From assembly GCA_009702465.1 (NCBI GenBank), contig WLHY01000036.1:1-7937 (forward strand): a stretch of 7,937 nucleotides of DNA, given 5' to 3'. A program made the translations under genes and the position numbers. Source of the stretch: Actinomycetota bacterium. GTDB taxonomy: Bacteria > Actinomycetota > Actinomycetes > Nanopelagicales > Nanopelagicaceae. Below the pieces are notes generated by a model. The model was not told where the DNA came from and did no database searches. It saw only the letters and a list, made by a program, of their open reading frames with translations. This document shows positions 1 to 7,039 of the stretch, in pieces (the first letter of the stretch is position 1; each line of letters begins with the position of its first letter).

Positions 1-545
1 CACCACAAGTATTAGTCAGCGGAGTCGATGAAGAGTCACCCGAGATAACAGCGCTCTCTCCCAGCGAGATGGTTATCGCATTAGCAATTTTAAAGGCACA
101 TACGGTGATGGGGTTAGCACCAGCTGACTCACTAATTCTTGGCTGCGATTCAACCTTTGAATACAACGGTCAATCATTAGGTAAGCCCGAGAGCAAAGAG
201 AATGCAATTGCTAGATGTAAATTACTAAGTGGCAAGTATGGCTACTTACATACTGGACACTGCCTAATTGATCTAAAGCAAGGTATTGAAGTTACAGAGC
301 GATCAACCGCAAGAGTGCAATTTGCTCAGTTGAGTGAGGCTGAGATTATTGATTATGTAAATACTGAAGAGCCACTTAACCTAGCTGGTGGTTTTTCATT
401 AGATGGATTAAGTGCACCCTTTATTTCAAGTATTGAGGGTGACCCCAGTGGAATAATTGGTTTATCACTTCCACTTTTGCGAAAGATGATTATTTCACTC
501 GGCTATACCTGGCCACAGCTTAAAATAGCTAACCCGTTAGGATAG
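1..545 (+). CDS. maf: Maf-family nucleoside triphosphate pyrophosphatase, 5'-truncated by the window edge
   Basis: Maf proteins are cytoplasmic pyrophosphatases that hydrolyse non-canonical or modified nucleoside triphosphates (dTTP/UTP or m7GTP/pseudo-UTP classes) to the monophosphate and PPi. The open frame runs from the left edge (first whole codon at 3) to TAG at 543-545, about 180 residues against a usual 190-210, so only the N-terminus with the family's SxSPRR-type motif is missing. An ATG at 69 is internal: the residues before it include LVSGVDEE, a conserved early Maf segment. Further family motifs are LILGCDS, whose Asp matches the catalytic base (at about 120-160), GKP (about 180), LSG-x(6)-TG (about 228-258), EPLNLAGGFS and APFISSIEGDPS, followed by GLSLPLL. 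The next gene, punA, starts 9 nt after the stop, so they are probably co-transcribed. Substrate class cannot be fixed from sequence. The family call is secure. Confidence 0.93.
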   Translation, partial: PQVLVSGVDEESPEITALSPSEMVIALAILKAHTVMGLAPADSLILGCDSTFEYNGQSLGKPESKENAIARCKLLSGKYGYLHTGHCLIDLKQGIEVTERSTARVQFAQLSEAEIIDYVNTEEPLNLAGGFSLDGLSAPFISSIEGDPSGIIGLSLPLLRKMIISLGYTWPQLKIANPLG

Positions 546-554
546 GTTTTAGAC

Positions 555-1364
555 ATGAGCGATCTTTATAAAGACCCAATTGGTACCGCTGAAGCTGCCG
601 CAAAGGTAATCGCGGAAAAAACTGGTAAGGCAAAACATCAAGTCGCCTTAGTAATGGGCTCTGGTTGGATTTCAGCAGCTGATGCACTTGGTAAACCAAC
701 ACATGAGTTTGCGGTAACTGAGCTGCCAGGCTTTCCAGCGCCAACAGTTGTAGGTCATGGTGGCAAGGTTAGATCTTATGAATTAGCGGGCGGAGTTAAC
801 GCCTTGGTTTTTCTAGGACGTACACATTTTTATGAGGGTTTAGGTATGGAGCCTGTTGCACATGCAGCTCGTACAGCGGTTAAGAGCGGATGCAAAGCTG
901 TAGTTTTAACAAATGCATGTGGTGGAATAAATACTGAATACAAAGTAGGACAACCTGTTTTGATTAAGGATCACATCTCATTAACCGCTGCATCGCCATT
1001 AATTGGTGCTGATTTTGTTGATTTAACAGATCTTTATAGCAAGCGATTACGAGAGTTGGTTAAAGCAGCTGACCCATCCTTAGCTGAGGGCGTTTATGTT
1101 CATTGGCGTGGGCCGTCTTATGAGACACCAGCTGAGATTCGAATGATGCGCACATTAGGTGCAGATTTAGTTGGCATGTCCACAGTTCCTGAAGCAATCG
1201 CCGCGCATGCATTAGGTGCTGAAATCTTAGGCATCTCACTTGTAACAAATGCTGCAGCCGGGGTAACTGGTGAAAAATTAAATCATGAAGAGGTAATCGC
1301 TGCTGGTAAAGCAGCCGCCGATCGCATGGGTAAATTATTAGCCGCTGTCTTACCTAAGTTGTGA
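555..1364 (+). CDS. punA: Purine nucleoside phosphorylase, trimeric (PNP/MTAP) type
   Basis: Cytoplasmic enzyme that splits purine (deoxy)nucleosides, chiefly inosine and guanosine for this class, with phosphate into free base and (deoxy)ribose-1-phosphate. At 269 aa it has the length of the low-molecular-mass trimeric family, not the hexameric E. coli DeoD. Motifs in order: MGSGW (34-38, phosphate-binding Ser36), VVGHGG with His68, FLGRTHFYEG with Arg89, His91 and Tyr93, LTNACGG (118-124), DHISLTAASPL (139-149), GPSYETPAE with Glu190 (equivalent to human Glu201), GMST with Ser209, and SLVTNAAAG with Asn232 (equivalent to human Asn243). The Glu and Asn pair is typical of 6-oxopurine preference, which fits add downstream supplying inosine. 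The ATG lies 9 nt after maf; a weak AGG (544-546) overlapping the maf stop sits 8 nt before it. The stop overlaps the pmmB start as GTGA. The orthologue is often labelled deoD in mycobacteria. Very confident. Confidence 0.96.
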   Translation: MSDLYKDPIGTAEAAAKVIAEKTGKAKHQVALVMGSGWISAADALGKPTHEFAVTELPGFPAPTVVGHGGKVRSYELAGGVNALVFLGRTHFYEGLGMEPVAHAARTAVKSGCKAVVLTNACGGINTEYKVGQPVLIKDHISLTAASPLIGADFVDLTDLYSKRLRELVKAADPSLAEGVYVHWRGPSYETPAEIRMMRTLGADLVGMSTVPEAIAAHALGAEILGISLVTNAAAGVTGEKLNHEEVIAAGKAAADRMGKLLAAVLPKL

Positions 1365-2971
1365 TCTCCGAAGATTTAAAGAGGCAGGTCACGGATTGGA
1401 TTAAAAATGATCCAGATCCAAAGACCGCAGCACAGCTGCAGCAATGGCTAACTGAGGGTAATGAGAGCAAGTTAAAACAATCCTTTAATGGCTTTTTGCA
1501 ATTTGGTACCGCTGGACTTCGTGGCCCAATTGGTGCCGGCCCTTCTTGTATGAACCGTGCCGTAGTAAGTAGAACCGCTTTTGGCATTGCGCAATTTATG
1601 AAGGAGCACAATCTATCCTCGGTAGTAATTGGTCGAGATGCCAGATATGGATCAGCTGATTTTGCAAAGGATTCTGCCGAAATATTTGCAGGTGCCGGAT
1701 TTAAAACCTTTCTCTTACCGAGAGAGTTGCCAACACCAGTTTTAGCATTTGCTGTTAAATCATTAAAGGCTGATGTGGGAGTTATGGTGACCGCTAGTCA
1801 CAATCCAGCAACTGATAATGGTTACAAGGTTTACTTGGGTGGAGAGCTTTCGGGCGTAAGTTTTGCTGGCTCACAATTACTCTCACCTGTTGATAATGAG
1901 ATTTCTAATTTAATTGCGAAGGCAGATTTAAATCCAAAGCGAAGTGAAAGTTATCAAGATGTTGCTGAATCGGTAATCGATAATTACATTAAATCTGTAG
2001 TCAATTTATGCAGCACATCTAATCAATTAAAGATTGTTTACACCCCACTACACGGTGTCGGTGCTGAGGTATTTCTTAAAATCTTTAAAGCAGCTGGCTT
2101 TGCTAAACCAATCATCGTCTCTGAACAAGCAGAACCAAATCCAGATTTTCCAACTACCCCCTTCCCAAATCCAGAGGAGGCTGGTGCAATTGATTTAGCG
2201 ATCGAGTATGCCAAGCGCGAAAATGCAGATCTAGTAATTGCTAATGATCCCGATGCGGATCGATGTGCGATTGCAGTTAATGACGATGGTTGGCGCATGC
2301 TTCGTGGCGATGAGGTAGGTGCGCTTATTGGTAAGTATTTACTTGATAATGGTGGTGCTAATAATCAAGTCTTTGCCAACTCGCTAGTTTCATCCTCGTT
2401 GCTGAGTAAAATTGCAAAGGGTTCTGGCATTAAATTCGCTGAGACATTGACTGGCTTTAAGTGGATATCAAAGGTTGCGGGTCTGACCTTTGGTTATGAG
2501 GAGGCGCTTGGTTACTGTATTGATCCAAAAAATGTAAATGATAAGGATGGAATCAGCGCTGCGCTGTTGCTTGCCCAAATTGCTGGCGAATTAAAATCAG
2601 CTAAATCCTCTATTCCCGATTATCTAGATCAGATCGGTCAAAGGTATGGATTTCATATCACCGATCAGATCTCAATTCGGGTAAGTGATCTATCGGTGAT
2701 TGATCAATTGTTAAATCAATTCAGTGCAAATCCACCAGCAAAAATAGCTGGGTTGGCGTTAATTTCAACTGAGGATTTATCTAAGTTGCAGCCCTTTCCA
2801 ACCGCTGGTGTTCGATGCTTTTATGAGGACGGGGTTCGAATAATTGTGCGACCAAGTGGCACAGAGCCAAAGTTAAAGTGCTATATCGAAGTGGTTGATA
2901 AGGTCAAAGCAACAGCGCAGGCTAGATGCGCACAGATTAAAGCTGAGTTAACCGCTACTCTGCAGAGATAG
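1361..2971 (+). CDS. pmmB: Alpha-D-phosphohexomutase superfamily enzyme (PmmB-like; probable phosphopentomutase/phosphoglucomutase)
   Basis: The family moves phosphate between C1 and C6 of hexoses, or C1 and C5 of pentoses, through a phosphoserine. This 536-aa protein has all four family landmarks: TASHNP (144-149, phosphoserine Ser146), the Mg2+ loop NDPDADR (295-301), the sugar loop GYEEALGY (378-385), and the C-terminal phosphate-binding RPSGTEPK (497-504). An early [13 protein letters not shown] segment (48-60) is also typical. The sugar loop reads GYEEALG rather than GEEPSG, placing it with the PGM2/PgcA-like branch, some of whose members act on ribose-1-phosphate. Lying next to PNP and facing add-deoA-cdd, a phosphopentomutase role is likely; "phosphomannomutase" is the usual automatic label. 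The GTG start at 1361 overlaps the punA stop (GTGA) and has no visible Shine-Dalgarno, suggesting translational coupling. The 3' end overlaps convergent add by 17 nt. Family certain, substrate inferred. Confidence 0.93.
   Translation: MISEDLKRQVTDWIKNDPDPKTAAQLQQWLTEGNESKLKQSFNGFLQFGTAGLRGPIGAGPSCMNRAVVSRTAFGIAQFMKEHNLSSVVIGRDARYGSADFAKDSAEIFAGAGFKTFLLPRELPTPVLAFAVKSLKADVGVMVTASHNPATDNGYKVYLGGELSGVSFAGSQLLSPVDNEISNLIAKADLNPKRSESYQDVAESVIDNYIKSVVNLCSTSNQLKIVYTPLHGVGAEVFLKIFKAAGFAKPIIVSEQAEPNPDFPTTPFPNPEEAGAIDLAIEYAKRENADLVIANDPDADRCAIAVNDDGWRMLRGDEVGALIGKYLLDNGGANNQVFANSLVSSSLLSKIAKGSGIKFAETLTGFKWISKVAGLTFGYEEALGYCIDPKNVNDKDGISAALLLAQIAGELKSAKSSIPDYLDQIGQRYGFHITDQISIRVSDLSVIDQLLNQFSANPPAKIAGLALISTEDLSKLQPFPTAGVRCFYEDGVRIIVRPSGTEPKLKCYIEVVDKVKATAQARCAQIKAELTATLQR
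2626..2672. repeat. Imperfect inverted repeat, 13-nt arms, inside pmmB
   Basis: AGATCAGATCGGT at 2626-2638 is matched by ACCGATCAGATCT at 2660-2672, its reverse complement at 12 of 13 positions, with a 21-nt spacer. ATCACCGAT at 2658-2666, overlapping the right arm, is also the exact reverse complement of ATCGGTGAT at 2692-2700, so two mutually exclusive hairpins can be drawn. Neither is followed by a T-run on either strand, so it does not look like an intrinsic terminator. It partly reflects two Asp-Gln-Ile codon triplets (gat cag atc) in the mutase, so it may be a codon-level coincidence. Confidence 0.5.
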
Positions 2972-4049
2972 TTGCGTAAGCTGGCTTTACAATTTTTTCA
3001 ATAATCTCAAGCCGCTCTTCAAATGGAATAAATGAGCTCTTTAACGCATTAACGGTAACTCGCTGTAAATCTACAAACTTCCAATCAAATGATTCAACAC
3101 ATTGATTCATCTCATGTGACATCGAGGTATTACTCATCAACCGATTATCGGTATTTAAGGTGATTCGAAAACGTAATTTAGCTAGCGCGCCAATTGGGTG
3201 CTCCTTGTAAGTTTTTGCAGCACCAGTTTGTAAATTAGAGGTTGGGCAAAGTTCAAGTGGAATTCGACGATCACGGACATATGAGGCTAATCGACCCAAC
3301 TTTGGCGTTGCGCCACTGAAATCAATATCATCAATAATTCGAACTCCATGACCTAACCGTTCTGCTCCACAAATTTGGATAGCCTCCCAAATTGATGGCA
3401 AGCCATACGCTTCACCTGCGTGAATTGTAAAGTGGGCATTTTCCCGACGCAGATACTCAAAGGTCTCTAATTGTTTTGTTGGTGGAAAACCATCTTCCGG
3501 ACCTGCAATATCAAAACCAACAACACCTTTTTCTCGATACTTAATTACCGCTTCTGCCGCTTCCTGTGATCTACCCGCTTGGCGCATTCCGCAAAGTAAT
3601 GATTCAACTCGAATTGGGTTGCCCTCTTTGGCAGCTTCAGCCATTCCTTGTTTGTAACCCTCAATTGTTGCTTCAACAACCTGATCAATACTTAAACCTT
3701 GTTCAGTAAATAACTCAGGTGCACCACGAACCTCTGCATAGACAACGCCATCACGAGCTAAATCGATGGCGCACTCCCGGGCAATCTGAATGATTGACTC
3801 TTGCGTTTGCATTACAGCGACTGTGTGCGAAAAGGTTTCTAGGTAGCGAACTAATGAGCCGGAGTTGCAAGACTCTTCAAACCATTTTCCTAGCTCAATT
3901 GGATCATGAGTTGGTAGTTTTTTATAATTAATCTTCTCCGCAATTTCAATAATGCTTTGTGGGCGTAAGCCACCATCTAAGTGATCATGTAACAGCGCCT
4001 TTGGAACTCGCTTGACCTGATCCTTACTTGGTTTATTACTTAATGACAC
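2955..4049 (-). CDS. add: Adenosine deaminase
   Basis: Cytoplasmic Zn2+ enzyme converting adenosine and deoxyadenosine to inosine and deoxyinosine, feeding PunA. The 364-aa length is normal for actinobacterial Add. Metal and catalytic residues are all visible: HDHLDGG (His21, His23), IAGPE with the conserved Gly183, IHAGEAYG (His210, catalytic Glu213), RLGHG (His234), [11 protein letters not shown] (266-276) and TLNTDN (Asp301). The second Asp of the mammalian NTDD motif is Asn302 here; NTDNRLMS is the form I recall from mycobacterial Add, so this is not a defect. Start is GTG at 4047-4049 with a good Shine-Dalgarno, GAGGA at 4054-4058, 4 nt upstream. It begins 15 nt after deoA ends and is the last gene of the leftward block. 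Its end overlaps pmmB by 17 nt. Adenine deaminase-like relatives exist, but the conserved core and context favour adenosine. Very confident. Confidence 0.95.
   Translation of the reverse strand: MSLSNKPSKDQVKRVPKALLHDHLDGGLRPQSIIEIAEKINYKKLPTHDPIELGKWFEESCNSGSLVRYLETFSHTVAVMQTQESIIQIARECAIDLARDGVVYAEVRGAPELFTEQGLSIDQVVEATIEGYKQGMAEAAKEGNPIRVESLLCGMRQAGRSQEAAEAVIKYREKGVVGFDIAGPEDGFPPTKQLETFEYLRRENAHFTIHAGEAYGLPSIWEAIQICGAERLGHGVRIIDDIDFSGATPKLGRLASYVRDRRIPLELCPTSNLQTGAAKTYKEHPIGALAKLRFRITLNTDNRLMSNTSMSHEMNQCVESFDWKFVDLQRVTVNALKSSFIPFEERLEIIEKIVKPAYATISAE
2972..2998 (+). terminator. Weak candidate intrinsic terminator for the maf-punA-pmmB transcript
   Basis: Directly after the pmmB stop, an A/T-rich imperfect hairpin can be drawn: TTG (2972-2974) with CAA (2990-2992), and TAAG (2977-2980) with CTTTA (2985-2989), around a CTGG loop. 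It has a 2-nt bulge on one side and a 1-nt bulge on the other. It is followed immediately by six T residues (2993-2998). Position and T-run suit a terminator, but the stem is weak. The element lies wholly inside the 3' coding end of convergent add, since there is no intergenic space. No folding energy was computed. Confidence 0.3.
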
Positions 4050-4064
4050 CTATTCCTCAGCCCC

Positions 4065-5357
4065 TTAATTAACTCGTTCTATCACCAATGGTAGGCGATT
4101 AATTTTTGCATCAATACCACCTATAGAAAACGCACCAATTAGTGCTTCTTGTGCGCGATCAAATCTATTGCTTTCATCGGTGTGCAGGGTTAAAACTTTT
4201 TGACCCGCCTTAACTAAATCTCCAGGTTTTGCGTGAATCTCTACGCCCGCACCTGCCTGTACCAACTCGCCCTGCTTTGAACGGCCAGCCCCTAATCGCC
4301 AGGCAGCTACTCCCACCTTCATCGCATCTAATGTCAACAACTTTCCATCTTGGTCAGCAAAAATTTCAACCTTTTCTTTTGCTACTGGCAAAGGTGCATC
4401 ATTATCGCCACCTTGTGCTGCCACCATCTTGCGCCAAGCATCCATCGCCATTCCATTTTTTAATGCGGTTGCTGGATCTACCTTTGGCTTAACTCCAACT
4501 GCATCCAACATCTCATTAGCCAGCAGTACAGTTAACTCAACAACATCAGCTGGTCCACCACCAGATAACACCTCTAATGTCTCTCGCACTTCAAGTGCAT
4601 TACCCGCGGTTAAACCAAGTGGTACATCCATCGCTGTAACTAAGGCGCGAGTATTAACGCCAGCTCTCTTTCCAAGTTCGACCATTGTTCTTGCGAGTAG
4701 GCCAGCATCCTTTGGATCACTCATAAAGGCGCCAGATCCAGTTTTTACATCAAGAATTAAGGCGCTCGTTCCCTCTGCAATTTTCTTGCTCATAATCGAT
4801 GATGCAATAAGTGGAATCGCTTCAACTGTTGCAGTTACATCGCGAAGTGCATAAAGTTTTTTATCAGCTGGAGCAAGCCCGGCGCCTGCTGCACAAATTA
4901 CAGCGCCACAATCCTGCAAAACCTTTAGCATTTCCGCATTACTTAAAGATGCTCGCCAACCTTTGATTGACTCCATCTTGTCTAAGGTGCCACCAGTGTG
5001 GCCAAGGCCGCGACCAGAAAGCTGCGGAACAGCTGCGCCACATGCTGCTACTAATGGTGCTAATGGCAATGTAATTTTGTCGCCAACTCCACCAGTTGAA
5101 TGTTTATCTACCGTCGGTCGATCTAGCATCGACCAATTCATTTTTTCACCGCTGTTAATCATTGCATCGGTCCATCTTGAAATCTCTCGATTGTTCATGC
5201 CATTTAACAAGATCGCCATCAGAAGAGCTGACATCTGTTCATCCGCGATTACCCCGCGGGTGTATGCATCAATTGTCCAATCAATTTGGGCATCACTTAA
5301 TTCAAACTTATCCCGCTTTGCGGAAATAATCTCAACTGCGGCAAAGGGTTCGATCAC
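4065..5357 (-). CDS. deoA: Thymidine phosphorylase (pyrimidine-nucleoside phosphorylase family)
   Basis: Cytoplasmic dimeric enzyme that phosphorolyses thymidine and deoxyuridine (and uridine in the PyNP subtype) to base plus (deoxy)ribose-1-phosphate. The 430-aa protein carries the family signature SGRGLGHTGGTLDKME at 114-129 and the phosphate loop DKHSTGGVGDK at 84-94. LYALRDVTATVEAIPLIASS plus the following IMSKK gives Arg172, Ser187 and Lys191, matching base-binding Arg171, Ser186 and Lys190 of E. coli DeoA. DVKTGSGAFM (203-212) is also typical. The order is the small alpha domain, the alpha/beta domain, then a C-terminal domain with a biotinyl-like GVEIHAKPGDLVKAGQ segment (371-386). The GTG start at 5355-5357 overlaps the cdd stop (GTGA), with AGAGGA (5367-5372) 9 nt upstream deciding the start. 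Cdd upstream makes uridine and deoxyuridine, and no uridine phosphorylase is present, so uridine activity is possible. Subtype not resolvable here. Confidence 0.95.
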   Translation of the reverse strand: MIEPFAAVEIISAKRDKFELSDAQIDWTIDAYTRGVIADEQMSALLMAILLNGMNNREISRWTDAMINSGEKMNWSMLDRPTVDKHSTGGVGDKITLPLAPLVAACGAAVPQLSGRGLGHTGGTLDKMESIKGWRASLSNAEMLKVLQDCGAVICAAGAGLAPADKKLYALRDVTATVEAIPLIASSIMSKKIAEGTSALILDVKTGSGAFMSDPKDAGLLARTMVELGKRAGVNTRALVTAMDVPLGLTAGNALEVRETLEVLSGGGPADVVELTVLLANEMLDAVGVKPKVDPATALKNGMAMDAWRKMVAAQGGDNDAPLPVAKEKVEIFADQDGKLLTLDAMKVGVAAWRLGAGRSKQGELVQAGAGVEIHAKPGDLVKAGQKVLTLHTDESNRFDRAQEALIGAFSIGGIDAKINRLPLVIERVN

Positions 5358-5743
5358 TTATTTAAATCCTCTGGACCAAATGCCCAAGGCAGAATGTATG
5401 ACATTGGCTTTGGGCCATCTGGTGTCATAAGTAGCATCTCATTGCCGCCATGTTCAAATAACAATTGTCGACAGCGACCGCATGGCGATAGGAAGTTTCC
5501 ATCACCATCTACACAAACCACCGCTATCAAACGACCACCACCAGTGGCAGTTAAGGATGAGATCAAACCACACTCTGCGCACAAGCCAACACCGTAACTA
5601 GCATTTTCGCTGTTGCAACCAACTACTACTCGACCATCATCTACTAATGCAGCAACACCAACCTTAAAGTTTGAATATGGTGCATAAGCCTTCTGCATAA
5701 TCTCTTTTGCAGATTTATGTAGGGAGTCCCAGTTAATTTCCAT
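5354..5743 (-). CDS. cdd: Cytidine deaminase
   Basis: Zn2+-dependent cytoplasmic enzyme converting cytidine and deoxycytidine to uridine and deoxyuridine. At 129 aa it matches the short homotetrameric class (three Cys zinc ligands, as in Bacillus) rather than the longer E. coli dimeric form. The N-terminal AYAPYSNFKVGVAAL (19-33) is typical. GCNSENASYG (42-51) holds the ribose-binding Asn44 and Glu46. CAEC supplies Cys55 as zinc ligand and Glu57 as the proton shuttle. PCGRCRQ (87-93) supplies Cys88 and Cys91. The C-terminus LPWAFGPEDL is the usual family ending. ATG start at 5741-5743 with a clear AGGAG at 5753-5757, 9 nt upstream. It lies 39 nt after the permease gene and overlaps deoA by 4 nt, so import, deamination and phosphorolysis genes are probably one transcript. 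No missing residues. Very confident. Confidence 0.96.
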   Translation of the reverse strand: MEINWDSLHKSAKEIMQKAYAPYSNFKVGVAALVDDGRVVVGCNSENASYGVGLCAECGLISSLTATGGGRLIAVVCVDGDGNFLSPCGRCRQLLFEHGGNEMLLMTPDGPKPMSYILPWAFGPEDLNK

Positions 5744-5752
5744 GGGGTAATT

Positions 5753-5757
5753 CTCCT
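5753..5757 (-). promoter_or_regulatory. Strong ribosome binding site for cdd
   Basis: AGGAG on the minus strand, 9 nt before the cdd ATG, is the best Shine-Dalgarno in the window. It lies in the only real spacer of the leftward block (5744-5782), which otherwise shows no convincing promoter or hairpin terminator. That is consistent with read-through from the permease genes while giving cdd independent initiation. Confidence 0.7.
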
Positions 5758-5782
5758 ATGAAATTAAGTTACTTATTACCAG

Positions 5783-7039
5783 CTACTTATTTCCACGTGA
5801 ATACGGAATGCCATCGGCCGCTGGAGCACGAACCCGCCCAACAACGCCGGAAACAGCAATAATGGTTGCAACATAAGGAATCATCAACATAAATTCAGAT
5901 GGAATAGCGGTGCCAATTATGGAGAGTGTGCCCTGTAAATTATTGGCAAAACCAAAGAATAGTGCGGCCATAATCGCTCCTTTTGGTGTCCACTTTCCAA
6001 AAATCAAACAAGCTAATGCGATAAAGCCAGCTCCGGCGGTCATCTCCTTTGAGAATGGACCGACTGCACCAACTGTGAAGTAGGCACCACCAGTACCCGC
6101 AACTAAGCCAGCAAACATAACGTTTTTAAAGCGAAGTCGATTTACATCAATACCTACGCTATCTGCCGCAATTGGTAGTTCACCGATTGCACGAGTTCGA
6201 AGGCCCCAACGCGTTTTAAATAATGCGATCTGGATAAAGATTACAAAGGCATACATTAAATAAACGATTATTGTTTGGTTAAACAGGGTTGGACCGATAA
6301 TCGGAATCTTTGATAGTAATGGAATTGGAATAGTTGAGAAGCTACCTCCTGCATTCCAGGTTTGCTCATTTGGAATAAGTAATTTGGTATAGAAGTAGCC
6401 TGTTAGACCTAAAACTAAAACATTAATTACAAAGCCTAAAATAACCTGATCTACTTGGTACTTGATTGAGAAGTAGGCCAAAATTAATGAGACTAATGCG
6501 CCAGATAATGGTGCAACTACTAGCCCCATAACAATATTTTGAGTAATACTCGCAACGACAGCTGATACAAAGGCGGCAAAGAGAAGCTGACCTTCGATTG
6601 CAATGTTAATTACACCAGATTTTTCACACAACAATCCAGACATCGAGCCAAAGATCAATGGGACTGAGAGCATGATGGCGCCTTGCAGCAGACCAGTAAA
6701 TGGAATGAATTTTCCAGCAGCTGCCCAACATAGGAAGGCCATGATGGTGCCAAAGCCAAATAAAAATGAGCCAAGATTTAAAGTTTTTCCCTGACGAAAG
6801 CGCAGGTAGCCGACCATAACTCCAATTAATGCAATTGATAAAAATATCAACGCACCTGATCTAGATGCAATACTCCACTCATTAATTAACTTCCACTCCT
6901 CGCCTAAAATAAATCCAAAGGTAACCTTTTCCTGAGTATCGGAGTTAAGGTAAAAGAAGTAGAAAAAGCCAATTAGTAAGATTCCCATAGCAATTAAGCC
7001 TCTTACTTGTCGACGTTGTTGATTACTTAAATTTTGCAT
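5783..7039 (-). CDS. Nucleoside-type ABC transporter permease, NupQ/YufQ-like
   Basis: Inner-membrane subunit of a BmpA/NupNOPQ-type ABC importer in the BPD_transp_2 (RbsC/LivH-like) family. Many members import nucleosides. The protein is strongly hydrophobic with roughly ten or more membrane segments, for example near residues 14-31, 62-78, 90-109, 115-136, 170-192, 254-274 and 383-400. LCEKSGVINIAIEGQ (137-151) is the conserved motif shared with YufP/YufQ proteins. The cytoplasmic coupling-loop region has TRAIGELPIAADSVGI followed by FAGLVAGTGGAYF. At about 418 aa it is roughly 100 aa longer than Bacillus YufQ, the extra being an N-terminal extension with hydrophobic segments. I chose ATG at 7037-7039, which overlaps the upstream stop as TGATG and has GGA 7 nt before it. 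An in-frame TTG at 7049-7051 would add four residues but has AAAGG directly abutting it. Substrate inferred from cdd, deoA and add downstream. Confidence 0.9.
   Translation of the reverse strand: MQNLSNQQRRQVRGLIAMGILLIGFFYFFYLNSDTQEKVTFGFILGEEWKLINEWSIASRSGALIFLSIALIGVMVGYLRFRQGKTLNLGSFLFGFGTIMAFLCWAAAGKFIPFTGLLQGAIMLSVPLIFGSMSGLLCEKSGVINIAIEGQLLFAAFVSAVVASITQNIVMGLVVAPLSGALVSLILAYFSIKYQVDQVILGFVINVLVLGLTGYFYTKLLIPNEQTWNAGGSFSTIPIPLLSKIPIIGPTLFNQTIIVYLMYAFVIFIQIALFKTRWGLRTRAIGELPIAADSVGIDVNRLRFKNVMFAGLVAGTGGAYFTVGAVGPFSKEMTAGAGFIALACLIFGKWTPKGAIMAALFFGFANNLQGTLSIIGTAIPSEFMLMIPYVATIIAVSGVVGRVRAPAADGIPYSRGNK

Noticed and set aside
69..71. ATG at 69 as the start of maf
   Set aside because: The in-frame codons before it encode a conserved Maf segment (LVSGVDEE), so the gene starts beyond the left edge.
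302..302. Asn instead of Asp in the adenosine deaminase NTDD motif (residue Asn302 of add), considered as an inactivating change
   Set aside because: NTDN is the common form in actinobacterial Add proteins as I recall them, and every zinc ligand and the catalytic Glu are present. The coordinates given here are the residue number; the codon lies within 2955-4049.
2038..2298. Open frame on the - strand inside pmmB
   Set aside because: It covers the antisense of the DPDADR metal-loop region, and no independent coding evidence was seen.
4429..5430. Two long open frames (4429-4854 and 4963-5430) on the + strand opposite deoA and the end of cdd
   Set aside because: Their translations show no family motif and are low-complexity Ser/Ala/Pro-rich, as expected for the antisense of a conserved gene. 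The deoA frame has full family signatures.
5744..5782. Promoter, terminator or riboswitch in the permease-cdd spacer
   Set aside because: Only 39 nt, with a clear cdd Shine-Dalgarno but no stable hairpin, T-run or convincing -10/-35 pair.
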